From Exophiala sp. HKRS030 (Eukaryota; Ascomycota; Eurotiomycetes; Chaetothyriales; Herpotrichiellaceae): DNA of 64,000 bases. The first letter of the stretch is position 1. The number at the start of each line of letters is the position of its first letter. This document shows positions 1 to 11,300 of the stretch, piece by piece. The notes beneath the pieces were generated by a model. The model was not told the origin of the DNA. It saw only the letters and a list, made by a program, of their open reading frames with translations, and made no database searches. The stretch spans positions 6,014,001-6,078,000 of the forward strand of contig JAHWDD010000004.1 of NCBI GenBank assembly GCA_023897205.1, read 5' to 3'. A program made the translations under genes and the position numbers.

Positions 1-920
1 GAATGGGGCGACTTGTTGAGTGTGATTCCAGTATGTCCAGAGCATGGACTGGGCGACCTTGCGAACACTGATCTTTATGGTACCTAAGTGCCTAACTATT
101 TAGGGACTTGGGTATGCGAGTACGTGAGTACGTGAGAACCTGAGTACCCAAGCTGAGTTTCCTCGGGTACCTGGTGGAGTAATTGTTGGTCCATTGATAG
201 GTACTTCAGGTCCCTACAGTACATTCTTAACCAAGGCTGGTTAGTGGTTCTCCGTCCACGTACTCCGTACACTACTCGGTATTCTGGTTTATTTACCTAA
301 CTGGTAGGTACGGAGTTGACTTTACGTACCGTGCAGTGAGCCCGTGTAGCCCGTGTAGCCCAGGGAATGTGCACTATTGGCACGCTTGGGGCGGGCAGGG
401 AGGCCCTCCCAGTTCGTTAGCCCCTCGGCCCATGTTGAGAAGGTTACCTGCCTAGTTAGTTAGTTAGTGTCTCCTTATTAGGTCCTTGCTAGGTCCCTGC
501 TAGCCCTGAACTCTACCTTGGCCTCAACAGGTCAATTCTCTTCCTTTCTTTCCTTCCTCGTGCACCTCGTGCGTACAGTTCAGTCGGTGCAGCGTCACAT
601 CCGATCCAACATAGGGTCACATTTGGAACCTCTCAACCACCAAATATTGGAAACATCTTCTCAAACCAATCCTAGACCTACGGATTCGGTGGTCTCGTTT
701 CATCTTCATCTCCATCTCCATCTCAACCGCTGTGCTCGACACTCCTGGCAACACTTTCGAATCTCTTCATCCCTCGAGAAACATCGGTGAAGCTTGAGGA
801 ATTCGCCGCCTACAATCTCACCACCTACCGCTGTACCCTCCCTGGTCCCTTCCATCCATGCTGACTGGTTGACCCGCACGTGAGTTGAGTGGTACAACTC
901 GAGATCGATTACTTCGCATC
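1..920. other. Upstream region of the hexokinase gene; no gene seen
   Basis: No convincing coding sequence. The first 480 bases carry short direct repeats (a doubled 'cccgtgtag' unit near 339-360, 'acgtgagt' units near 121-145, a GTTA tract at 453-468) and one TACTCCGTA at 261-269. From about 500 the strand becomes pyrimidine-rich with a CATCTC repeat near 697-722, typical of a fungal promoter and 5' leader. A five-codon upstream ORF starts at 858. The open frame at 518-790 has low-complexity composition and looks like leader, not protein. Confidence 0.6.
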
Positions 921-2748
921 ATGTCGGAACTTGCATCAGTTCAATCCATTAGCAATGGAAGTCCACCGCCTGATGATCATGAACACGATCTCGACACTTT
1001 TCTGCAACCGCTACTGATCGACGATGGCGTCGTCCACAACCTTGCATATCAATTCTCAAAGGTCTATGAGGAGCTAGCCTTACGATCCGACGAACAGTTC
1101 CTACCTACACCTGTCACCAAATTGCCCTCTGGCCAAGAGACAGGCCAGTTCCTTGCCATCGATGTTGGTGGCACTAACTTGCGTGTCGCCTTTATCGAAT
1201 TGTTGGGCGATGCCGAGGATGCCTTGCCTTCCCACAATGGCCTCGAAAGGTCACGTGAGACCATCAGAAATGCCCAACGACCACGGGTACGCAGAACTCT
1301 GGAAAAGGCATGGCCCATTGGCGAGCACTTGAAGATGGACAAGACTGAAGACTTGTTTGCTTGGATTGGTGATTGTATTGCTGAGGTGGTCAACGATCGC
1401 CTGAGTTCCGACGTTGGCAAGGTAGCAGTTCCTGACGAACTGCCCATGGGCATCACTTTCAGTTTTCCCATGATGTATGTCTATCTCGTTTGATCTCAAT
1501 CATCTCTACGCACAGCACTAACCTTCTCACAGGCAAGATGATATTGCCTCGGCCAACTTGATGCCAATGGGCAAAGGCTTTGCCATGAATTCAGATCTCG
1601 ATCTAGGCTCAACACTGCTGCAAGGCTACGCCCGTCACACCAGACGTCAATCGCCGTCGGCCACCTCACCACGAGCCAAAAGGCGTAAGCTGGGACCTCT
1701 ACCTCCTCTGAAAATCACTGCAATCACAAACGATACCATCGCCACACTAGCCTCCCTTGCCTACACCGTCAAGTCACTGCCCAACTCTCGAGTTGCTGCT
1801 GGCATTATTGTTGGCACAGGCTGTAACGCTACCGTGCCCATGAAATTCTCCAGCCTCGGAGCTACAAAGTGTGAATCTATTCGCAGAAACAAGCCCGAAG
1901 CCACTGAGACTGTGGTAAATACCGAAATCACGATTGCAGGCGCTTGTGGTCCTCTACAGGCCATTACCACTGACTGGGATCGACAACTCGATAGGGACTG
2001 TGCCCGGCCTGGGTTCCAGCCGTTGGAATACATGACAGGAGGGCGATACATTGGCGAGCTAGTTCGCATCATCTTTTTTGATTACATGACCAGAGCGCAC
2101 AAACCCCCAGTGTCGGAGTCTGCACTCCCAGCGACCATTGTTCATGCGTACAGTTTCACCACCACCTTTGTCAGCGCGGTCGTGGCAAGGGCACGGTCGG
2201 ACTCGGAATTGGCGGGAGAGCTCAAGCGTCGCATTCCACCCCCAGAGTCGTCGAACTGGGGTTGGACTCCCCACTCGGCCGGTGCACTTCGAAAAATTGC
2301 ACATCTTGTGCAGGTGCGGTCAGCCGGTCTAATTGCCGCCTCCACTGTTGGTCTTTTGGCGACGGTTGGTGAGGTGGCGTTGACAGAACCAGGAAGTCCG
2401 GCATCTCTCCCAGAGACGGCCACGCGGAGTGATAGCAAGCCATCATCGCCCAAGACACATTTGTCGGCCGCTCTCCAGCGAGAAACGCGTGACGGGCTAT
2501 CACCGGCGCCTGGGGCGTCGGCCTGGCGATCAGGTCCAGAAGAGATCGTGATAGCATATACGGGAGGAATTATTCAGCACTATCCCAATTTCAAGGAACA
2601 AACTCAACGATTTATTGACAGACTTGTCATGCGAGCTGGACCCCAAGATGGAGGCAAGAGCGTCTTCCTCCGTGAAGCTCGCGATGGTGGAATCATCGGA
2701 GCAGGTGTCCTGGCGGGCATGGAAACTGCGAGCCAAGGCTTGACATAA
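921..2748 (+). CDS. Hexokinase-family sugar kinase, atypical (GlcNAc kinase-like), one intron
   Basis: ATP-dependent sugar kinase of the hexokinase fold, 589 aa. Exons are 921-1474 and 1533-2748. The 58-nt intron (gtatgt...cacag) is supported because splicing rebuilds the conserved FSFP-x2-Q segment. Visible landmarks: phosphate loop DVGGTNLR (about residue 80), the KGF lysine (about 200), NDT with the catalytic Asp, GTGCNA, and YIGELVR. The glucose-contact motif that is normally NTEW reads TTDW, so the usual Glu is Asp. The C-terminal adenosine part (YTGGIIQHYPNF, DGGIIGAGVLAG) is present. An insertion rich in Ser, Pro and Thr lies before it, making the protein about 100 aa longer than classical hexokinases. 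The pattern fits the fungal atypical hexokinases (GlcNAc kinase or the XprF/HxkC group with regulatory roles). Substrate is not decidable here. ATG 921 is the first in-frame ATG. Confidence 0.85.
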
Positions 2749-4952
2749 ATCCCAAGTCTACTATTGGTCTCGAGGGACTGCAGACCACTGTGCGGTGCAC
2801 TTGACCAAGAAATGCTTGAATCTCAATCTACTTCAAGCCGACCAACCGGCTGGAATGAGAGATGAAATATCGTTTGGATAATATGGTAAAACACCGGAGA
2901 TTCTGCATGACGTGGCCTATCGAGGTTGCCTATTGAGGTGGCCTTTGAATGAAGATTCTCCGAGAAGCGAGGGGCCTGGGTCAAGCGATAGGTGAGGCAC
3001 ACTTGCGAGGTGATGCCGACTGCACGAGCCTGAGACGAACATGACAAGCATCAAGCGATCGGAGGCAACAGAGCCAGTCGATTGACGAACGGGCTGGGGC
3101 ACCCCGCAGTTGGGGTACTCACCTGTTGGCCCCTTCACGAACCCTGGGCCGAGGTGGCCACTGGGTGCCCGGAGGCGGGAGTGTCTCTTTTAGGAGTGCC
3201 GCCTTCAGACCAAGTTCGGACATGACACAAGACTTGGTGCACATAACAAGCGAGATTTTCGAGATGGTATTAGATGGGGTGATGGGTTCAAGATCCACAG
3301 CCTCGAAAGACGATGGAAGCTGTTCCCAGCTGTAACGAGGGACTCAAACAATTGACAGTGGCACTTTCGGTATGTAGGTCAGGTGGCTGTAAAGAGAGGG
3401 AAGTGCAAGGGTAGAATGTGGTATGACGGGCTGAGTGACGAGATGATCATACGATGAACATGATATGGCGGAAGGTGTTAGGCTAAGCTTTGAGCAGATA
3501 GAAAGATGCCAGACTCGTTCGTTGTTGAGTAGTATGCTGTACAGAATACGGAGTACTTGACAGTTGAATGCCCCAGTGAGATCTGCATTGAAAGAACCGG
3601 TTCTGAGAAGTCAGTGCCCCGGGAGCGAGCCTAACTGAGAGCCGTCAACACTCAGGCACCACGTGAGTGAGACCACCAAAGTCAACCCAGCACGTGGAAC
3701 GATTGTGATCGACGCACGGACGTCTATAAAGGTATCTAACTAACTACTGTACCAATCTAGCTGGGAGTGAGTTATTCAGGCTCTCCGTCGCTGATGACTA
3801 GTAGACAGCTCTGACGCAAATATTGACTTGTTGACTGCACGATGCAAAGAAAAGCAGCTCAGTGTCCATTGTCCGTCGTGCTACAGAAACAAGAACAACG
3901 CATTGTGTGCCGTCGGCGAAATGAAAAAACGCACTTAGATTCGCATGCTGCCTAGAGTACAGAAGGGTCAACAGGGCCTGCCCATGGAGTTGGATGCGGC
4001 GTAACTGTCAGAAGTGCAATTTTTCCGAGTCACGCGATCGCTCGATCACATGTGGAGTGGAAGTCGTGGCCTTTGGGAACTAAAGGTATTCCTAAGGTAT
4101 GTACGGAGTACCTAAGGTAGGTTACCGTGGCACTAACTAGGTAGTTATACCTACCACCTCGGTGACCGCTTAAAACGTCACGCTGCAAGCCTATTGTGAA
4201 CTCGCCACCGCTGAACATCATCTCCAGACACCAAGTTCAACGGTAGATCATATAAACGACTCAAGCCGACTGGGCCCTGCATGCGTGCATCGGTCTGAAT
4301 TCCTTCATCCCACACCCTAGCCAATTCCTCGGATTTTGCCATGTCATATACATATGTAAGGGGTTGGGGAGTTTCAGCGTCTACGGAGTATTATGTACCT
4401 ACGGAGCTACGTCCGGGGGAAAAATCAAGAATCGGTAAGCCTGGCGAGAGCCTGGCGAAAGAGCTAACTAGTTACAGTACATACCTAGCTATTTGGTCAG
4501 TGGATTGGCGGGGGAGATTTGCAATGCATCCATTATCCATGCTCCGTCCAGACCAGAAACATGCCTCCGTGTCTGGCCCGAAGCAGGACTGGGATGAACG
4601 GTGGCAGTGGCAGACAATGTTACCAGAATCAGAGTGCTGACTTGTGTGCACTTCTGAGACAGACCACCCTTTATTTATTATTGAGGTTGCATGCCCATGT
4701 ATGTACTCCGTATGTATGTATGCCCTGCGTGGCCTATGGACATCATCCATGACTCTACGGAGTAGCCACCCAGGTGCCACCTAGTAGCTAACTCCTTGCA
4801 AGGTTGGGGGACGCTAGTCGTTATGTAGGCAAGTCCGGAGTATGTCCACTACGTCTCAGAGGATCAAAAGTGCGGAGGGAGACTTGGCTGGTCAGGCCAT
4901 CTCCACTCAACCATGCTTTGGGTCGCGAGATTTTCTGGATGGATGTAACGGG

Positions 4953-4996
4953 TGCTCACTGCTCACTGCTCAGTGTTCAGTGGTCAGTGTTCAGTG
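4953..4996. repeat. Degenerate tandem repeat, TGCTCAC/TGTTCAG units
   Basis: Six to seven adjacent units of about 7-8 bases (tgctcac, tgctcac, tgctcag, tgttcag, tggtcag, tgttcag). Each differs from the next by one or two bases, suggesting slippage followed by point change. Confidence 0.7.
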
Positions 4997-5483
4997 CCCA
5001 AAGTGCACACCAAGATGTCTGTAGCACCGAGTGTTTACTCGTACATACAATTCCTGGCACCCAACTGGGCAAATGCCTAACTTGGGTGGGTGCGTCGGGA
5101 GGGAGGTAGGCACTAGGGTAAGAAGGGGAGGGAAGTAAGGCCCTTAGGCAGGGCAGGGACTGAGCCATCCCTAAATCCTCAGTTGCCGTCCAGCCCGTTA
5201 AAAGCCTCCTTAGCCTCCTTAGCCTCTCGCTCCGGGCTAACCACACATGGCAATGGATTGGGAGAAAAAATCATGCCAAATTATGGGCCCCTCGGGCTCC
5301 AGAATCCAGAATGCAGCAGAATGCAGGCTAATTCATCGAGTCCTGTGCAAATCCAAATTTCGGTCCAAAGTTGCGACGGCTCATCGGCCATAGGCATACG
5401 CCATAAACCCATTACACTTCCCACCACTCACAACCACACTCATCACCGTCATCCGATGAGTTAAGCCATTCCGCACAACTCGC

Positions 5484-5547
5484 TTCTCTCATCTCTCATC
5501 TCTCATCTCTCACCACTTACCTCTCACCACTCACCACTCACCACTCT
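5484..5547. repeat. Pyrimidine-rich microsatellite (ATCTCTC then ACTCACC units)
   Basis: Four units of tctcatc pass into repeated caccact units, giving an almost pure C/T/A strand about 310 bases upstream of the start codon at 5860. CT-rich tracts like this are common in fungal core promoters and leaders. Its position suits that role, but no specific factor can be named. Confidence 0.65.
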
Positions 5548-5859
5548 CCTCCAGATTTTGTCCAACCTCGCCGACTCTTCTTGCACACGCCTCTTGACCT
5601 TTTCCCTCACATTGCTTCACTCAACGACCGTTATTGCACACTACCTTGCTGACAACTTTACAATACCGTCCTCCCACTTAATTCGCCAATTGCTTTTGCC
5701 TTCCACGGGAACTCGTCTTTTCTCAACTATCCAATTCGAGCTGCCTCGACTTCCAGACCTGTAGGATATGGTCGCAACCCGTGATGGACGGTCCTTATTA
5801 AATACCTAACCTCACCATCGATATCCCAAAAATCTTGTTCTAGCCTGTGCGCTCGCAGG

Positions 5860-7209
5860 ATGAGCCCGGTCCCGCCACTTCAAGATGGATTTCACGCCCT
5901 CACGAGAAGGCGTGAGGAGGTTACGAAGCCAACCGACCCAGATGGACTGGTCCTCGAAGCCTGGGCCGAAGGGTTTATGATCGGATCGTTGATCATCATG
6001 TCTTGCATTACCCTGGCCAACATGCGCCGTGGTGTCCTGCTGCACAAGCTGATTTTGCTCGAGGTGAGTCTTGGTCGTCGTTAGATCGCAATCTCCTTTC
6101 ACTTCAAACACTGACTGACATGTTCTCTCTCAGCTGGTTCTCGGTTACTGGCAAGGCTTTTTCATTCTCTTCAACCCACCCATCTATGCATGGTGGCTCT
6201 CCGTCGCCGCCATATTCCTCAATGCCTCATGGTCCCTGCACAACGTTATTGCCTGGATGAAAGTCAGGCCTTTTCTGAACAAGACAGCCAGCCGCTTATT
6301 CATCGGCACCGTCATCCTTGTTCAGCCATACTGGGTAGTCGAAATCTACGCCAACTTTGCATACTTTCACAATATCAATGATCTCTTCCTCAGAACCCGC
6401 CCATGGGAGGCATTATGTCGAGATCCATGGTGGATCTTGGCCGCTTTGATCCTCATCTACAATATCAAGACAAAATACGACCTGACATCAATACAGATTG
6501 TCCGTATTTCACCAAGATTCGCCGTCATGATGGGTGCCATGTTTCTCAGCATCATTTTCATCGTCTTAGACGTCTTGTCCGTCACATCTGCATTAAGATC
6601 CGCCTTACCCGTCGGCATCAATCCTTTCTGGAAATTGTCCTTTGTCTTCAAATGTTTGACTGATTCCGTCGTACTGGACGACTTCAAGACTGCCCTCGAT
6701 AGATTACGCGCATTCAAGATCAGCCGGCTGGGCAGTTTTGCCATGGATGCAGGTGATGAGCGAAGCAAGCAGCATAAGCAAGAAGTTCAGAATGCCAACA
6801 GTTGGACACAACCCCTCCGAAAGGAGATGAAGCTCATCCAGTTGGGCCTTTACCAGCAATGCCAAGCCCCAACGGGGATTATGTGAAGCCAAGGTGGGAG
6901 GATATCAAACCCGGACGCACTGATCATGTGGAAAATGATGAATATCAAGATATGACCAGGAACGCCTCTCGAGATCGGGATGCAGACGAGAATCCCTTCA
7001 ATGTCATTGACTACGCCGACCCACAGCGAGAAGCCAGTGATACACAGATACTCAAAAAGCAGACCAGTTGGTTGAATAACAGGAGGTCCTCGAGTGATGC
7101 CTCGGACGACGTAGACGTCGAGTATGCTATGGCGGTACGACAAATGACCAATGACTCACTTAACGATCAAAACAGCAAAAGGAGTAAGAATATAGGATTG
7201 GCAAGGTGA
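5860..7209 (+). CDS. Multi-pass integral membrane protein, one intron and one apparent -1 frameshift
   Basis: A fungal polytopic membrane protein of unknown function, 426 aa when read through. Exon 1 is 5860-6063. The 70-nt intron 6064-6133 (gtgagt, branch ctgac, ctcag) joins it to exon 2. About seven hydrophobic helices lie between residues 30 and 265 (for example GFMIGSLIIMSCITLA, FFILFNPPIYAWWL, LFIGTVILVQPYWVV, MGAMFLSIIFIVLDVL). A conserved-looking DDFKTALDRLR segment follows, then a polar acidic tail. At the C4 run 6812-6815 the frame would run to an early stop at 6886. One extra C gives WTQPPPKGDE and continues through the acidic tail to 7209. An intron could also shift the frame, but none offers good splice sites. 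The function is not recognised. Confidence 0.72.
6812..6815 (+). other. Apparent 1-nt deletion in a C run (membrane protein gene)
   Basis: The run ACCCCT should probably be ACCCCCT. Adding one C converts the upstream frame into the open downstream frame with no loss of sequence. See the window-wide finding on -1 frameshifts. Confidence 0.65.
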
Positions 7210-8389
7210 CGGCCTTTGATTTTGTCCCTGTAAAAATTATTCCGGACTCGGTGGACCATGGAGAGGATACGCTTTGTCAGATCCTACAGTCCATTCACTC
7301 TGCATCAGAGCCAAACAAGAATGATCAGGTGGCGCCGATTTTTCGTCTCTATTATAATCAGCCCTGAGAGGCAGCAGCCGCGACGCGTAACCACTGGAGC
7401 GTTTATTCATCACTCGTCTCAACTGTGGAACAGCCACTGCTATGACGACAAGGTCTAAATGTCATTGGACGCTACAGCCGTGCCACATTTGCCACACTGC
7501 CATGACCTGTACAAAGATCATAAACTGTGGTGACGAGGAGGACAACAATACTACCCAGACCTGATGTTGCAAGGCCCTTCCTTCGGCTGATAGACAATGG
7601 CTGTCTCTCAGTCTGGTAGATTGCCTGATGGCAACACCTCCAGCACGTCACTTAGGCGAACTTCTTGGAAAGCGCATCCTTAAAATGGCACAATCGAAAT
7701 TCATTTATATGACCTGTTCTAGGCTTACACATGATTACAGATGTCTAAAACAAGCGAAAAGATAGCGATTTTACAGAACCATTGCATGCGACGGATTGGG
7801 CAACAACAGTTGAACGAAACTTATTGTATATAGTTTAGCACATAACGTTTGAAAGGAAGAACATCAGTTCGTCTCATGATACCAGAGGCCAGATCCCTAG
7901 GCACATTATCCCCTGCGCTGCTAGGTCCGTGCTTAACTTAGCCGGAGATTTAAGTGATCCCTTACTGGCCAGGTGACTGGCTCTGGGTGACTCTCCTGGC
8001 ACCTCTAACATGCATCGTCATTAGGCTAATACTCATCCGGTTAGTATGATCTTCATTAGTACTGGTCCCTTCGAGATGTCTGCACAAAATAGTCAGCCTA
8101 GCGTCCTAAAGTGGTCTTGGCAATTTTTTGACTTGCAGGCATGGCCCGGGCCATTCTTTTTGAACGCGTCCAACTGCGCGGTTCCCAAACCTTGGAAAGT
8201 TACCCCCATGTTTGCCTTTATCTGGCTTTCCCTACACTGGTTGACTTCCAACAGACAATTCATCCAGCCCTTTTTGTCGCCCTTCTTTTATCCCATTTGT
8301 TATCTTGACTGGCATCAATCCGAGGGCATTGAAATGCTGGTCAAGCACGCCATCACAGATTTGTTTCGTTCAGACCCATCTCCGCCACT
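7210..8389. other. Intergenic region upstream of dynein heavy chain; no gene seen
   Basis: 1.18 kb between two plus-strand genes: 3' flank of the membrane protein gene, then promoter and leader of the dynein gene. A 132-codon open frame at 8046-8444 overlaps the dynein start in another frame and has no recognisable domain. I regard it as chance. No repeat longer than a few units is visible. Confidence 0.5.
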
Positions 8390-11300
8390 ATGGACGTCCT
8401 GTCACCTGCTCCCCCAAATGGAACTTCCGATCCAGAGGTCCTAGAAACAACCGATCCTCTTTCCGTGCTAGAACACATCGCCAATCTCATCGAGACCACA
8501 CTTGGAGCCGCCAGAAGAGAACTCGAGGCCGTCGGTAGTCTGTTGTCAAAATCCAGTCACACCGAATCCCTCAACAAATGTACCCAGTTTGCAACGGATC
8601 CTCAAATCACCACCCTTTACGCCCAGAAAGATACCAGAGAAGAATTGGTTAATGGCCATGATGATACACCAAGTTCGTACATTTCCCCAAAGTCTTCCTT
8701 TGTCTCTAACAGTTCCGAAGAAATCAAATATGTCTATACCTTGTCGTCCGAATTATCACCAGTAGACACGACTGTCGCATCGCTTGCCTTCCTCAAACTG
8801 TCAGGTCCTTTGGATGCAAAAGAACCAATTGAAAGCCAGATACAAGTCATCCATCTTCCAAGATCTCGTGGTATTGAAAGCGAAGGCCAACCCGATCGTT
8901 ATACTACTTCCCCTTACGATGTTGTTTACTCGCTCTTGCATAATGTCGTGGGACCCTACTTCGATGCTTATACCAAGTCGCAAAGTACCAATAATCGCAA
9001 TTGGTACGATGCTCAAGCGAAGGGAGGAGTGTCTGGCGCAAAGAGGCGGATGGCCGAACTAGAATTGAGCCTTTTGCACCTGAGACAAAATACTGACATC
9101 CCTCTGGTTCGCCTTGATAACCACGAAGTAGTCCGGGCCGCGTTGCAGGCAGCAGCTGCACAAGGAGTGTCGCCTTCCATACAACTGATCGATAGTCGCA
9201 CACTCGAGGATACGGCGGTTCTAAATGAGATTCAGAAAAATCATGTGAACAAGTGGATTACCAGCATTCAAGGGTTAACGAAACTTGCTGATCCCGCACA
9301 CGCTCCCCCCATCATCTCTGCGGCGCAAGAAATCAACTTCTGGCTCTCATTGGAGACTTCACTCAATAGACTGACACTTGAGTTGAGTTCCGATAGCGTC
9401 CTTCTGACAATTGACATCCTGAAGAACGCGAATCGACAACAAGCCGTAGTCAGTCTTGCTACTGATATTGGCGTCAAAGATGCAATCGAAACTGTACGCA
9501 ACTTTAACAACTTGATGCGAGACTTTCCCCTCGACGATCTTTCTTCCGCAAGTTCGCTCCCCAAAGTGTCCGACGCGCTCGTTTCCATCTTCGGGCACCT
9601 GAACCGCAAATGGAGGGTATGCAACTACCCCATCAAACGCGCGTTGAAGTTGGTGGAAGGTATTTCTTCCGATATGGACTTCCAAATACACCACCTTCTC
9701 AAAGGACGTTCCATTATGTCTCTTGAATGGACAGAGTTCGAACAATTGATGAAATCTATAGACGCGGTTTGGGAGACTTGGGACGAACAAATCAAGAGTT
9801 TCACCTCAGTTGCCCGCGATATCACAAGACGAAAGAATACAGACTTTGTGCCGGTCAAGGTTCTGTCCAAGCACGCACAGACGCAGGAACGTCTCAGCTA
9901 TATCAAAAGATTTCGCACAGAGCATGAGCAATTGATGAAGACCATCACGACTGTATTAGGGTCGAAATCAAAAGGACCTGACATGGGCCAAGCTGATGAT
10001 AGTGGTGCAGCGATCATCGAAGAACTTGGCGGTGCTGATGCTGCAGAGCAAGTCTCCAAAGCGTATGATATCGTGCGACATGTCGACATCCTTGATGTTT
10101 CACCGGAAGGGACTGCCAAATGGGTGCAAGCCGAGCAACAGTACAGTGAACGCACGTCTCGAGTCGAGGACTCCATTATCGCACGTCTTCGCGATCGACT
10201 TGGAAAGGCAAAAACTGCTAATGAGATGTTTCGCGTATTCGAAAAGTTCAACGCTCTCTTGGTGAGACCAAAAGTCCGCGGAGCAATCAACGCCTACCAG
10301 ACCCAACTATTGGATAATGTCAAGAATGCCATCGCTGCCCTTCATGAGCGTTTCAAACAACAATATGGCGGATCTGAAGCTCAGATGATGGCCCAACTAC
10401 GTGACATACCCCCTGTTGCAGGTGCTATCCTCTGGGTAAAACAAATCGAGGCCCAGCTCGACAATTACATGTCCAAGGTGCAAGCGGTACTAGGAGAAGA
10501 TTGGATGATGCATACTGATGGTCGAAACCTTGATAGTGAGGGCAAATTATTTCGTAAAAAGCTCACAACACGAGATATCTATGAGACGTGGTTGCACGAT
10601 GTTAAAGCCCGAGACATCACGGTAACAGGAAGACTCTTCTCCATTACTCGAAGTCGTAACCCAAACAGCACGCCGGAGCTGATCGTCAATTTCGACCAAC
10701 ACGCAATCTCGCTTTTCAAAGAGGTCAGAAACCTTACGTGGCTCAATTTTCATATCCCACATCGGATAGCAACGACTGCCAAACAGGCTCAGCGAGTATA
10801 TCCGTATGCATTGAGTTTGATGGAAAGTGTAGCGGGGTTTTTTGCAGCCCTACGGAGCATTCAAGACATGCCTAGCATGGCTCCTTTACTTGCTGGCTAT
10901 GGCAGAGATGTTCAGAAGCTTTTTGAAACTGGTGTGCCTCTACGCTGGGACACGTTCATCCACACCTTTGACTACAGAGATTCAAAGTCAACAACGAGTG
11001 ATTCGCGTCATGTGCAGTATGTTCGAGATCTCGCAACCGCCGTTACGACCCTACAGGAGAAGACAGCAACAATCAAAGAACTCAGTCAAATCATACAACT
11101 GGCTCTATCCGAGCTAAAAACATGTTCATATTCTGCACAGACCTTGCAAAACCAGATGGACATCATTCAAAATTCTGTTGACAAGATGGATCTGGGCAAC
11201 TATGCAAATCTGTCCGCATGGGTAGCACAGCTCAATTCTCAATTACGCGAAATCTTTGCCGAACGCCTTCAGCACGCAGTCAAGCATTGGACAACAACGT

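Larger units (their letters stand above)
2749..5859. other. 3.1-kb gene-free region rich in short repeats
   Basis: No ORF here has a recognisable domain, codon bias or splice structure. The stretch is notable for six full copies of TACGGAGTA or its complement (3547, 4102, 4382, 4704 and 4756 among them), CCTAAGGTA/CTAGGTA words near 4085-4150, and two tandem repeats listed separately. The last 400 bases are CT-rich and probably form the promoter and leader of the gene at 5860. No transposase remnant or terminal inverted repeat was seen. Confidence 0.55.

Noticed and set aside
2749..5859. Possible transposon remnant in the repeat-rich gap
   Set aside because: No transposase or reverse-transcriptase peptide, terminal repeat or target-site duplication was found. 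Only short scattered words are present.
8046..8444. 132-codon ORF overlapping the dynein start
   Set aside because: No domain or codon support, and it overlaps the well-supported dynein start in another frame.
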